A DNA stretch of 64,000 nucleotides. It comes from Ginsengibacter sp963792025. Its GTDB lineage: Bacteria; Bacteroidota; Bacteroidia; Chitinophagales; Chitinophagaceae. Of this stretch, positions 56,225 through 64,000 are shown one piece after another. Position numbers and translations under genes: made by a program. Location of the stretch: the NCBI GenBank assembly GCA_963792025.1, contig CAWBUS010000009.1:15591-79590 (forward strand), in the 5' to 3' direction. Each line of letters begins with the position of its first letter. The stretch's first letter is position 1. Under the pieces are notes generated by a model, which saw only the letters and a program-made list of their open reading frames with translations, was not told the origin of the DNA and made no database searches.

Positions 56225-56657
56225 AGGGTGAACTATACTAACGGCAAATATAATTCGATATTTCTATTTGTAATTAATGTCGCAAAAAGTTATACAAGAC
56301 ACGGGCCAAACTGAAGACCGGGCCAATCTTTTTAAACTATAAAATATGTTTGCAGTATAGGTGCCCGCGTTAAAAATTACCCCCGATGCATAAACGTAAT
56401 AAATTTCTGAATAGTGTTCAATTATTTAATATTATTGAGCTCTGATTTCCAAATTTTCTACAGATACTCTATTACTAATTGTTGATTTTGGGTTCTTCCA
56501 AAGACATTTTTTATGTAGTCAGTATGAACAATCATCAATGATTAAATATTTTTAATAAGTATCCTGATTATTTTTTGGAAACATTTATCACAATGCTGCC
56601 AGAGCCTTGCCGTTTTTAGAAGCATTAGCTAAGCCTGATCGTTAAAATTGTGGTGCT
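56225..56657. other. Intergenic region, one candidate -7 box
   Basis: The 433 A/T-rich bases hold no gene that I can support. On the minus strand TATATTTG (56252-56245) fits TAnnTTTG and lies 20 bases before the ATG of the PQQ-like gene; no TTG box is found at a normal distance from it. Confidence 0.5.
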
Positions 56658-56897
56658 TTAGTTTTTGAACAACCCTTGCACAATCTGCTTTCCAAAGAAA
56701 TATCCGCAAACCGCTCCCACTAACGCACCAACTATCAGCCAGGTTACATTGTTACCGGCTGCAAAAAAAGCAATACCTCCGCCAAATAGTAAAAAGAAAA
56801 TAACGGCCACGGCAATAACACGATATTTTTTTATATCCTTTTTAATCTGCGGAACTGGTGGATGCGGAGAATGCTTTTTCTTTTTTGTATGAGACAT
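56658..56897 (-). CDS. Small two-helix membrane protein
   Basis: 79 residues. A very basic N-terminus (MSHTKKKKHSPHPPVPQIKKDIKK) precedes two hydrophobic helices (about 25-46 and 51-70, 'VIFFLLFGGGIAFFAAGNN', 'WLIVGALVGAVCGYFFGKQI'). The Gly-rich second helix resembles glycine-zipper spans. The positively charged start suggests an inside N-terminus. I do not recognise a family; small proteins of this layout are common in Bacteroidota. It is transcribed alone. Confidence 0.7.
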   Translation of the reverse strand: MSHTKKKKHSPHPPVPQIKKDIKKYRVIAVAVIFFLLFGGGIAFFAAGNNVTWLIVGALVGAVCGYFFGKQIVQGLFKN

Positions 56898-57060
56898 AGT
56901 CTTAAAATGATTTGAAAATTTTATAAAAAAAGAATCGTCAATTTAAAATTTATTATCCAGAATAAAACATAAATATTATAATGTTTGTAGCAAGCTTTTA
57001 TTAAGGCAAATATGCAGTCGTATTATCTATGCTTTTTTTTTGAAATTTGGAGTCAATGTC

Positions 57061-57814
57061 CTAAAGTTTTATATTAAAATAACTCCATAATACCTGCTGA
57101 ACTTCCATTTCATCATTTAACTTAGTCTCTTTTACAATTCCCTTTTCAGTTATCTTTAAAGTGGAGCCGGTTAAGGTTATTCTACCCCGCTCTGTTGGCA
57201 ATGAGCAAATTCTTTTTTGAGTAAAATGAGATTTTTTATTTACCTGGTGGTAATTACATCGTGGGTAAAACTCCTTTATCTTCCTCTCCTTTTTTGTGAA
57301 AATATATTCGGCAATAAATTCTCCGTCTTCATTCTTTTTTTGAACTACAAAGTATTTATTTTCATATCTGTCAATTCTAAAAGTTCCTCGGGGATCTTCA
57401 GTCTCCGCGCCCGGTTCAATCTTTATTGGGTACAGGGCGAACTCTCCAAATCCTACGTCGACAAGGTAGTCATCTTTATCTAATGATACTATTAACGCCA
57501 TATGGTCAAATTCAGGACTATAATTTTTTATAACGTTATTATAAACCCTGGCAGAAACCATCTTAACTGCAAAACCAATTTGTTTTAGCTAACGTATAAA
57601 ATGACCCGTTTAATTCATAACAAAAACCTCCTCTTTTGCGGGTAATTATTTTATCAAATAAATTATCAAGGTTAATTTTTATTTTGTTTTGAATATCCAG
57701 GTTTTCGAAAGGCACACTCATTAAATGCAATACCTGTATTTTTGAAAGCACTTCTAATGACACGGTGACATCGCCATCATACTTAATTCGTTCCAGGTAG
57801 TGTTGAATATTCAT
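57061..57814 (-). CDS. nat: Arylamine N-acetyltransferase, one frameshift
   Basis: About 250 residues when joined. The first part from ATG 57814 carries the NAT signature RGGFCYELN with catalytic Cys65 and 'SVPFENLDIQNK'. The frame is lost in the T4 run 57583-57586; dropping one base gives LAKQIGFAVKMVSARVYN and joins the second part. That part holds the other triad members in FDHMALIV (His) and YLVDVGFGEF (Asp). The enzyme moves acetyl from acetyl-CoA to arylamines or hydrazines via a Cys ester in the cytosol. It is transcribed alone, and its upstream region is the 863-base gene-free stretch. Confidence 0.9.
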
Positions 57815-58026
57815 TGGATCGCAATGCTGTTTTCTACTCCTCCGTAAATATAATGAATGACTTTATAAAATCGGAATGGAGTCAGCACACCTAATGTTCA
57901 ATTGAAATCAAGCAGGTAACTTACTGTATTAACTGCAATGAGCTGAAAAACGTATCAATTTCATGACATACTTTAGTAATGCAAGTTTTACTTATCACTA
58001 TTGGTTACTGAAGTTATAGTCATAAA

Positions 58027-58048
58027 AAACCCGCGGTTAAGCGGGTTT
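58027..58048. terminator. Strong hairpin in the large gap
   Basis: AAACCCGC (58027-58034) pairs perfectly with GCGGGTTT (58041-58048) around GGTTAA. On the minus strand the stem is followed by TTTTTTATG, giving a classic intrinsic terminator. No recognised gene ends here on either strand, so a short minus-strand transcript is implied. Confidence 0.7.
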
Positions 58049-58182
58049 AATAATTTTAATTCCAGGGGTTGTTTTCTTTACAGGATAAATTGGATAGTTG
58101 CTTTTGGATTTTCTTTCTTGAGATTAATTAGTTATTTACAGGTATTGGATGAAAAAAATTAGAAGTTGACTGATATCAGATT

Positions 58183-58293
58183 TTATGATTTTCTATTGGA
58201 TAATTGGATAAAGATTTTTTCGATGGATTTGGATATTTTGATTAATGTTTCTTGAACATCAATCAACTTCTGGAACAAAGATACCTTGCTCAT
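58183..58293 (-). CDS. Possible 36-residue peptide upstream of the hairpin
   Basis: ATG 58293 opens a frame MSKVSLFQKLIDVQETLIKI followed by SKSIEKIFIQLSNRKS to TAA at 58183. The peptide is amphipathic, with Leu/Ile spaced as in a helix. GGGATT just upstream is a weak ribosome site. The terminator lies 135 bases downstream on the same strand. Could instead be untranslated RNA. Confidence 0.3.
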   Translation of the reverse strand: MSKVSLFQKLIDVQETLIKISKSIEKIFIQLSNRKS

Positions 58294-58677
58294 AATCCCT
58301 GCGCAAGAGCGGTAACGCTTAATTATTTGTCTTCTGAATTTACTGTGATAATAGTATATCTACGAATGTTTTGAATGAATAAGTACGTATAATAATGGGT
58401 TTGGATAGAAATGCTCCTTTTGGGGAATGTTGAAGATAAAAACTTCTCGCATTAACAATAATTGATAAATTTTCAGGGAAGAGAATATTATCAACTGTGC
58501 GATTTGTTATCGTAAATTCCTGCTACTTTTTACCGGTTTACAACCAGAAAAATCACTCAGCGTGTAACCGCCTGTCTTGCCGTTAGATTGCGCAATTCAA
58601 ATTTCTACCGAATCAAAAAATGAGATATAGAAGGGCATCATCTTACATTAGTTGATTTAATAGCTTACCTTGTAGCA

Positions 58678-59265
58678 ATGGAAACAAATGAGAGAGTACA
58701 TTTTGTATGTTTTGAAACTACGTTGGATAAAGAGCAGTTTAGTAAGCGATGGGAGCAATTTAGACATTCGTTAAATAGCAATAAGGATGTTATGTTGCTA
58801 CAAAATGAAACGAAAGGTAGATTCCATTATGTTGCCCAACATCGCTTTACTTCCAACGAATTAGAATTTAAATTTTCGAACGAAGGGAGAAATTCCCGGA
58901 TCGTGCAAGTGCCAATAAAATCAATTCTTGCAGGCGGTTATTCAATTTTGCAGGCAAATAGATTGCACAACACCGCTGGCAACGAGCGTAAGATTATTAT
59001 TTTTCTCAGCGACCCGAGAGCCGATCTTAAGATATACAAGCAATTATTTACTGCAGGTAATTTGAATATTTACGAGGCCTATTATGAAAATTGCAAATAC
59101 TCATATGTCCTGGAATATTATATAAAAGCCAAAGATAGTTTAGCAATGCTGGATCAGTTGAAACGATACGACATTGCCGACATTGGGATATTTAAAGAGT
59201 ATGCGCACATTAAGAACGTAGAAGGTGAAAAGAAGGAAGATTTTTATATTTGGCCAACGCATTGA
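58678..59265 (+). CDS. Hypothetical protein
   Basis: 195 residues, soluble, with no signal peptide or membrane helix. It starts METNERVHFVCFETTLDKEQ and shows alternating beta strands and amphipathic helices ('MLLQNETKGRFHYVAQHRF', 'ERKIIIFLSDPRADLKIYKQ'). I recognise no family. A Phe/Tyr-rich core and many charged residues suggest a small cytosolic protein. The start at 58678 is supported by the frame and the gap before it. The GH127 gene is convergent. Confidence 0.7.
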   Translation: METNERVHFVCFETTLDKEQFSKRWEQFRHSLNSNKDVMLLQNETKGRFHYVAQHRFTSNELEFKFSNEGRNSRIVQVPIKSILAGGYSILQANRLHNTAGNERKIIIFLSDPRADLKIYKQLFTAGNLNIYEAYYENCKYSYVLEYYIKAKDSLAMLDQLKRYDIADIGIFKEYAHIKNVEGEKKEDFYIWPTH

Positions 59266-59318
59266 CGCTAACAAAAGTCATGTCAGGATTTTCTTCGGAT
59301 GAATAAGCTCTAACAAAA

Positions 59319-61394
59319 TCAATTTACCACGGGAAATGCTGATATCCGCAACCGTGCTGCTCCCATTGGTATTAAGTTTATCGTCTCTTCTTTTGTATCA
59401 ACAGTTACCGGGCTAGGTGGTAACGTTTCGCACAAACCATAATCATCGAGTGTCCATGAAGGAATAAGTTTCCCTTTGGTCTTTATTAAGATAGGTACAT
59501 CTCTTTCCGTAAAAGGAAAATTATTTTGTGGCCACGGTTTTTTAATTATTGTAAACTGATCGGCGGCCGGCTTACCATTTAATGCCAAACCATAATTCCA
59601 CATACTGGCCGGGTAAATTTCATAAGCAGGCCATTTGGATTGATCTGCATTCGCTTGCCATTTTGAATCGCCTATAGCGGATTGCTTGCTATCCATTAAT
59701 CTATAAGATTCATCAATTTTTAAAGAAAAGGTAAGCGGGCCATAGTTAACACTTACACTATTCTTATTCTGTGCCCATTGTTTGATGCTTACGCCCATAG
59801 GTAACATTAATTCAATTACATCTCCCTGTTTCCATTTATTTTCTAGGCGCATGTACGAGCCTGCAGTTGCATGAATAACTACTTGTTTACCATTAATACT
59901 AACTGTTGCGTTATCGCACCAACCGGGTATACGCAAGTATAAAGGAAAACTTACCGGAGAAGCCGCATTCACTTCAATTTTAATATGCTCATCAAATGGG
60001 TAATTTGTGATTTGTCGCAGCCTAACGGTGTGGCCTGAACGATCTCCAACCTTTGCTGTCACCTCGCTGCTGTTGTATAATATTGCGGCCAAACCATTAT
60101 CGGGAGTAGCCATCCACAGGTGTTCTTCATAATAGGGCCAACCCTGCGAATGATTGTGCTGACAACAACGGCTACTGAAGGGATTCATCATCAAAAAGGG
60201 CCCCGCATTTTCTATGCCCGGGGAATGATTTTTACTATCACTTACAACCATATTTGGTGCAGTTAAATAACGCAAGCCTTTAAAGTCAGGCATTACAGCA
60301 GCAGGATATGTATTAAAAGCAACATTCTCGCAATTATCGACCCACATCGGATCCCCGGTTATGCCGGTTAAAATTTCATCGGAAGACATTTGCTCCACCA
60401 TCCCGCAGGTTTCCACGGCCTGCCTTGGGTCAGTAAATCCTTTTCGGGCATCTTCATCCGCACCAAACATACCACCCGGCACTTGTCCATATATATTTCT
60501 TATTAAATAAAAATCGCCGTATGTCGCATTTAAATAGCTGGTATCTTTTGCCTGCATAAAGTAAGTTGCAGGCTCTCTGAAACATTGTGCAATATTTACA
60601 TTGTGCCAGTTAGGTAAATTATTTTTTTGCGACCAGTTCGCAGTATTCCTGTGAATATTATTTGCAAGATCAAGTAGCCATTTTTCACCGGTATGGTCGT
60701 ACAACCAATAAACACTATAGAGATTATCACCTCCACGACTGTTCTCCCAATATAGTTTCAGCATTAAGCTATCGGGAACGGTCACCTGCCATTTAAAATA
60801 CTTTGTCATAAATGGTATTACTCTTGCATCCTTACTATATTCATAATACGATTGCATACACCAGAGCATGATCATATTGGGCCACAGATCAGGTATCGCA
60901 TTTACATTATCCTTATGTTTATCATCAATTACCCGGGGCCCGAAGTATCCATTAGGTTGCTGGCTCTGAAAAACTTTGTTTAGCCATAATTTAGTCTCCG
61001 CTATGATTTTTTCATCTTTTAAAATATAACCAAGGTCGCCGTATCCTTTTAGCCAGTAAGGAACCTCTTCCCACCCATGATCGCCCTTACCGTTACCGCT
61101 AAACCATGCATTATTTTTTTTCTCCAGCCATCCGCTTATCTCACCAAGATGGCCGGTTAAACCGTCCCGCTGCAACTGCAGGTATTTTAAAATCCAGCCT
61201 TCCGGTTTAATAACACCAACCGGCAGCTTTATCAGGTAAAGAGGTTGCAAAGGTTCTTTGTTGCCGATATAAAATGAATTTGATGTAACAGTTGAAGGTC
61301 TTGCTACAACACTGGCATGCAAAGTTTTTTGCGCCCATAAATATTTGCTGAAAGACAAAGAGACTAAGAAAACAAGGGTAAATAATTTCTTCAT
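59319..61394 (-). CDS. Secreted GH127 (DUF1680) beta-L-arabinofuranosidase-like enzyme
   Basis: 691 residues with a signal peptide (1-21, ending LWAQ). The (alpha/alpha)6 barrel carries the GH127 metal/nucleophile residues Glu328 and Cys330 (AVETCGMVEQ) and Cys410-Cys411 (SSRCCQHN), matching the Glu, Cys, Cys, Cys zinc site with a nucleophilic Cys known in this family. A C-terminal beta domain follows ('VRLRQITNYPFDEHIKIEVN', 'YLRIPGWCDNATVSINGK'). It removes L-arabinofuranose or a related residue from glycans in the periplasm. It lies 74 bases after the GH29 gene on the same strand, so the two probably act on one glycan. Confidence 0.9.
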   Translation of the reverse strand: MKKLFTLVFLVSLSFSKYLWAQKTLHASVVARPSTVTSNSFYIGNKEPLQPLYLIKLPVGVIKPEGWILKYLQLQRDGLTGHLGEISGWLEKKNNAWFSGNGKGDHGWEEVPYWLKGYGDLGYILKDEKIIAETKLWLNKVFQSQQPNGYFGPRVIDDKHKDNVNAIPDLWPNMIMLWCMQSYYEYSKDARVIPFMTKYFKWQVTVPDSLMLKLYWENSRGGDNLYSVYWLYDHTGEKWLLDLANNIHRNTANWSQKNNLPNWHNVNIAQCFREPATYFMQAKDTSYLNATYGDFYLIRNIYGQVPGGMFGADEDARKGFTDPRQAVETCGMVEQMSSDEILTGITGDPMWVDNCENVAFNTYPAAVMPDFKGLRYLTAPNMVVSDSKNHSPGIENAGPFLMMNPFSSRCCQHNHSQGWPYYEEHLWMATPDNGLAAILYNSSEVTAKVGDRSGHTVRLRQITNYPFDEHIKIEVNAASPVSFPLYLRIPGWCDNATVSINGKQVVIHATAGSYMRLENKWKQGDVIELMLPMGVSIKQWAQNKNSVSVNYGPLTFSLKIDESYRLMDSKQSAIGDSKWQANADQSKWPAYEIYPASMWNYGLALNGKPAADQFTIIKKPWPQNNFPFTERDVPILIKTKGKLIPSWTLDDYGLCETLPPSPVTVDTKEETINLIPMGAARLRISAFPVVN

Positions 61395-61468
61395 TTTTTT
61401 AAGTATCCATGAAAGGATATTTTATCGACTATTGATCATTATTCTGATGCTTTTAAATATACTATTTT

Positions 61469-62521
61469 TTATTCTTTAGGGATCAGCTTTCTCAAAGCAA
61501 ATACAAGTTGCCGGTCCTTTTCACGAAGCTTACCGCTCCTGTCCGGGGGTAGGTCCAAAATCAATATATTATCCTGTGCAGTTGCTATTTCATAGAGCTT
61601 CAAAAGTTGTTCAGGTGTTTTGTAAATGGTGTCGGTTGTGTTATAAAACCATTTCTGGCTGATGCACACAGTTGTTTCCCATGGCATATAATAAAGCTTA
61701 CCGTTGTGAGAAAATAATTTAGGGTCGGGGTTGGCAGGAAGATAAGGATCGCCCATTCTGAAGTCGCTTGGAAAATACCTGATTGGGTAGCCTTCTTTTT
61801 GCATCGTAGGCAATACGAATGTTGAGTCAGGATCAGGATTTTCGGGCGTTCCTATTGACCAGTTAACCCCAACCTGGCATTGAGGCGCCATCTCCTTTAC
61901 CGTTTCATAGATTTCGTTTATGGGCCACCGTGATCTCTTCTTTTCCCAGCCAGCATCAAGCCATAATTCAACAACCTTTGTATGTTTATTTACAATGCCA
62001 ATCAGTTCTTTAATTTGACTGATCATATATTGATTATATGCTTTATCAAAAGAAGTGTCATTAACATCAGCATTCTGGTGCCTGTCCCACAAAGAATAAT
62101 AAATGCCCATGCCGATTCCATATTTCCTGCAAGCCTTTGCCACTGCTTCAACCACGTTTGTCTTATTGCCAGAACTTCCCACATCATAGTTAGTGTATTT
62201 GCTATTCCATAGACAAAAACCATCTACATGTTTGGTTACCAGTATTACGTACTTCATACCTGCATCCCTGGCTGTACTTATCCATTGATCAGCATCTACA
62301 GCAAGTGGTTTATATGAAGCCGGGGGCTTGCTACCATCGGTCCACTCCTGGTCGTAAAAAGTATTTATGCCAAAATGAATAAACATTCCATATTTTCTTT
62401 TCATCTGTTCTAATTGATATATGCTGGGTTTAGTGGAAGGTATTGGTTCGGTAATGACTGGTTGGGCAAAAGAAACCATACCAATCAATAATGTAACTGA
62501 AAGAAGGGAGCAACTTCTCAT
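61469..62521 (-). CDS. Alpha-L-fucosidase (GH29)
   Basis: 350 residues from ATG 62521, chosen because MRSCSLLSVTLLIGMVSFAQ is a signal peptide; an in-frame ATG at 62581 would put 20 polar residues before it. The GH29 barrel has 'YGMFIHFGINTFYDQEWTDG', 'KHVDGFCLWNSKYTNYDVGSS' and the nucleophile Asp189 in WLDAGW. It cuts terminal alpha-L-fucose from glycans. It is shorter than many GH29 enzymes because the C-terminal beta domain is absent. Its start lies 66 bases after the MgtE stop and it is followed by GH127. Confidence 0.92.
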   Translation of the reverse strand: MRSCSLLSVTLLIGMVSFAQPVITEPIPSTKPSIYQLEQMKRKYGMFIHFGINTFYDQEWTDGSKPPASYKPLAVDADQWISTARDAGMKYVILVTKHVDGFCLWNSKYTNYDVGSSGNKTNVVEAVAKACRKYGIGMGIYYSLWDRHQNADVNDTSFDKAYNQYMISQIKELIGIVNKHTKVVELWLDAGWEKKRSRWPINEIYETVKEMAPQCQVGVNWSIGTPENPDPDSTFVLPTMQKEGYPIRYFPSDFRMGDPYLPANPDPKLFSHNGKLYYMPWETTVCISQKWFYNTTDTIYKTPEQLLKLYEIATAQDNILILDLPPDRSGKLREKDRQLVFALRKLIPKE

Positions 62522-62586
62522 GTGTATGCGATTAAAGTTATCATTCAAATATTGTTTGACATTTTCTAAATCTTTGGTCAATAATT

Positions 62587-63972
62587 TTACAGCAATGTTC
62601 CTTTTAATATTATAGCGGCTATACTAAAATAAATAATAAGCCCTGTAACGTCAACAAGGGTTGCAACAAAAGGAGCCGAAGAAGCTGCCGGGTCCTGCCC
62701 GAGCTTTTTTAATATCATAGGAATCATCGAACCACTTAACGTGCCCCACATTACAATGCCGATCAAAGTAAAGAAAATAGTAGATGCCAACAATCTCCAG
62801 TCAGCGCCATAATCGTATATATGTAATTCCTGCCATAAGGTAATTCTTAAAAAGCCGATTGCTCCAAGCAAAACACCTAACGCCAAGCCGGACGTAATCT
62901 CACGCCGCATTACATACCACCAGTCTCGTAACGAAAGTTCTTTAACAGCCATGGCACGTATAATTAACGTAGCCGCCTGCGAACCACTGTTACCACCACT
63001 TGATATAATCAGTGGTATGAAAAGCGAAAGCACGACCGCCTTTTGAATTTCATTTTGAAAATGGCCCATTGCAGTTGCCGTGAACATTTCTCCGAGGAAA
63101 AGAATAATCAACCAGCCAGCTCTCTTTTTCACCAAAGAATATAAACTAGTTTGAACATAAGGAAATTCCAGCGATTCTACACCACCAAATTTTTGCATCT
63201 CCCTTGTATCACGCATCTCCTGTACATCCATAACATCGTCAATTGTTACCACACCCAATAATAAATTATCTGCATTTGTAACGGGCAAAACCGTGCGGTC
63301 ATATTCCCGGAATTTGGTAACGGCGTCTTCCGTGCTGTCATCAATATCAAGTTTTACGCAATATCCATCCATAATTTCAGAGATATTTTTTTTTGGATCA
63401 TTCAATACTAATCTTCTTACAGGAATATCATCGATGAGTTTACCCTCCGCATCTACTACATAAATTACATTAGCGGTTTCTGAATCTATATGATAAGTCC
63501 TTAAATGTTCATTAGCTTTTTCGATAGTCATATCTCCACTTATTGTTGCAAACTCAGTATTAACAAGCCTTGCCACACTTTCTTTTGGAAAGCCAAGCAT
63601 ATCATGGGTTGCCTTCTTATTCTTATCTTCTAATAATTCGAGAATATGTGAGCGTTCTACGCCTTTGTAAGAGTTGATCAAATTAAGGCGGTCATCGGAA
63701 CTTAATTTGTTTAAGATATAAGTCGATCTTTCTTTACTTAATCCACGCAATACTTTTTTCTGCAATAGAATATTAAGATAAGAAAATACAACTACCTGCT
63801 TTTTTGGAGGAAAAGACTGGAAAGCATTTAAGGTACTATCAATTGGCAATTCATTAAATAGTTTGGCGACTTCGGACGGATGGATATTTTTTTCGCTGCT
63901 TAAATGCAGCAGAGAGGAAATATCACCCTTCATAATTTTTTTTCTTATCTCAGCCAGGCTTATCATATACAA
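62587..63972 (-). CDS. mgtE: Magnesium transporter MgtE
   Basis: 461 residues with the MgtE layout: cytosolic N domain (about 20-135), two CBS domains (about 140-260, 'DRTVLPVTNADNLLLGVVTIDDVMDVQE') that sense magnesium, a plug helix, and five membrane helices (about 290-455) with the pore-lining 'FIPLIISSGGNSGSQAATLIIRAMAV' signature. It imports Mg2+ down its gradient. ATG 63972 is used here; a second ATG two codons later is equally possible. It is the first gene of a same-strand run with GH29 and GH127, probably only by position. Confidence 0.94.
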   Translation of the reverse strand: MYMISLAEIRKKIMKGDISSLLHLSSEKNIHPSEVAKLFNELPIDSTLNAFQSFPPKKQVVVFSYLNILLQKKVLRGLSKERSTYILNKLSSDDRLNLINSYKGVERSHILELLEDKNKKATHDMLGFPKESVARLVNTEFATISGDMTIEKANEHLRTYHIDSETANVIYVVDAEGKLIDDIPVRRLVLNDPKKNISEIMDGYCVKLDIDDSTEDAVTKFREYDRTVLPVTNADNLLLGVVTIDDVMDVQEMRDTREMQKFGGVESLEFPYVQTSLYSLVKKRAGWLIILFLGEMFTATAMGHFQNEIQKAVVLSLFIPLIISSGGNSGSQAATLIIRAMAVKELSLRDWWYVMRREITSGLALGVLLGAIGFLRITLWQELHIYDYGADWRLLASTIFFTLIGIVMWGTLSGSMIPMILKKLGQDPAASSAPFVATLVDVTGLIIYFSIAAIILKGTLL

Positions 63973-64000
63973 ATATTTAATCCTAAAAATAATTAACTAT

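Larger units (their letters stand above)
57815..58677. other. 863-base gap with a terminator and a possible short minus-strand unit
   Basis: Apart from the hairpin at 58027-58048 and the 36-codon frame at 58183-58293, I see no gene, tRNA or repeat here. The region is A/T-rich with several GGATAATTGGATAA-like words on the plus strand (near 58085, 58195). It separates NAT (-) from the gene at 58678 (+). Confidence 0.5.

Noticed and set aside
1..64000. CRISPR array, rRNA or tRNA genes, insertion sequences, prophage
   Set aside because: No regularly spaced repeats, no transposase or phage structural genes, and no tRNA-like cloverleaf or T-loop sequence found by eye.

Overview
The window looks like chromosomal DNA from a Bacteroidota bacterium, most likely a Chitinophagaceae-type soil or freshwater organism. 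This is an inference from several lines. There are type IX secretion (T9SS) C-terminal sorting domains on secreted proteins, a TonB-dependent receptor with an N-terminal carboxypeptidase-regulatory-like domain, LytS/LytTR signalling, an ECF sigma factor coupled to an anti-sigma/outer-membrane-barrel protein, F5/8 and FnIII decorated secreted proteins, TAnnTTTG-type -7 boxes, weak Shine-Dalgarno sequences and low GC. I see no rRNA, tRNA, CRISPR array, prophage or IS element.

Layout. 1-3.3 kb: the 5' end of a Uma2-like gene, then a copper module (AraC-type regulator with a metal-binding-like N-terminus, and a CopA P-type ATPase). 3.4-7.2 kb: membrane protein, an operon of two secreted proteins (one with three EYFxDTDxGFG repeats and a T9SS tail, one beta-helix) and a small membrane protein. 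7.4-16.4 kb: signalling and uptake (LytS kinase, LytTR regulator, anchored small protein, TonB receptor, AraC regulator, PAS histidine kinase, thioesterase). 16.5-24.4 kb: a zincless Fpg/Nei glycosylase, a HicB/HicA toxin-antitoxin pair, a T9SS protein, MFS exporter, GNAT and metallo-hydrolase. 24.4-29.1 kb: an alkylation-repair operon (AraC-MGMT, stand-alone Ada zinc domain, AlkB, ABC exporter) with YjbQ and a DUF985 cupin nearby. 29.3-32.7 kb: ECF sigma, anti-sigma/barrel and a PepSY-like lipoprotein. 32.8-46.8 kb: FkbM methyltransferase, sugar-active enzymes (DUF1080, GH78, Gfo/Idh, CE2-like esterase), PQQ-like propeller protein, EcsC, VOC, DUF1801, DUF4287, MscS, DinB and a YugP-like zinc peptidase. 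46.9-48.5 kb: atpA. 48.7-59.3 kb: a 1437-residue T9SS propeller protein, a second PQQ-like protein with a discoidin domain, and arylamine N-acetyltransferase. 59.3-64 kb: a GH127/GH29 glycosidase pair and MgtE.

How the genes work together. The 7.4-13.2 kb genes form a plausible sense-and-import unit: periplasmic TPR sensor, LytTR regulator, TonB receptor. The 24.4-28.0 kb genes form a DNA/RNA alkylation response in which the usual Ada protein is split over two genes and joined to AlkB. GH78, GH127, GH29, the CE2-like esterase, DUF1080 and Gfo/Idh proteins together suggest use of plant-type polysaccharides rich in rhamnose, arabinose and fucose, although no SusC/SusD pair is present.

Caution. 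Nine genes are broken by single-base indels, about two dozen in all and mostly one extra base. They include the housekeeping gene atpA, and full-length homologous reading resumes in another frame each time. The simplest reading is residual sequence error rather than gene decay. I give the reconstructed gene spans and mark each break. No clearly new defence or mobile system was found. The most interesting leads are the split-Ada operon, the DTDPGFG-repeat operon, the direct-repeat candidate operator before the LytS/LytTR genes, and a short terminator-ended unit near 58 kb.
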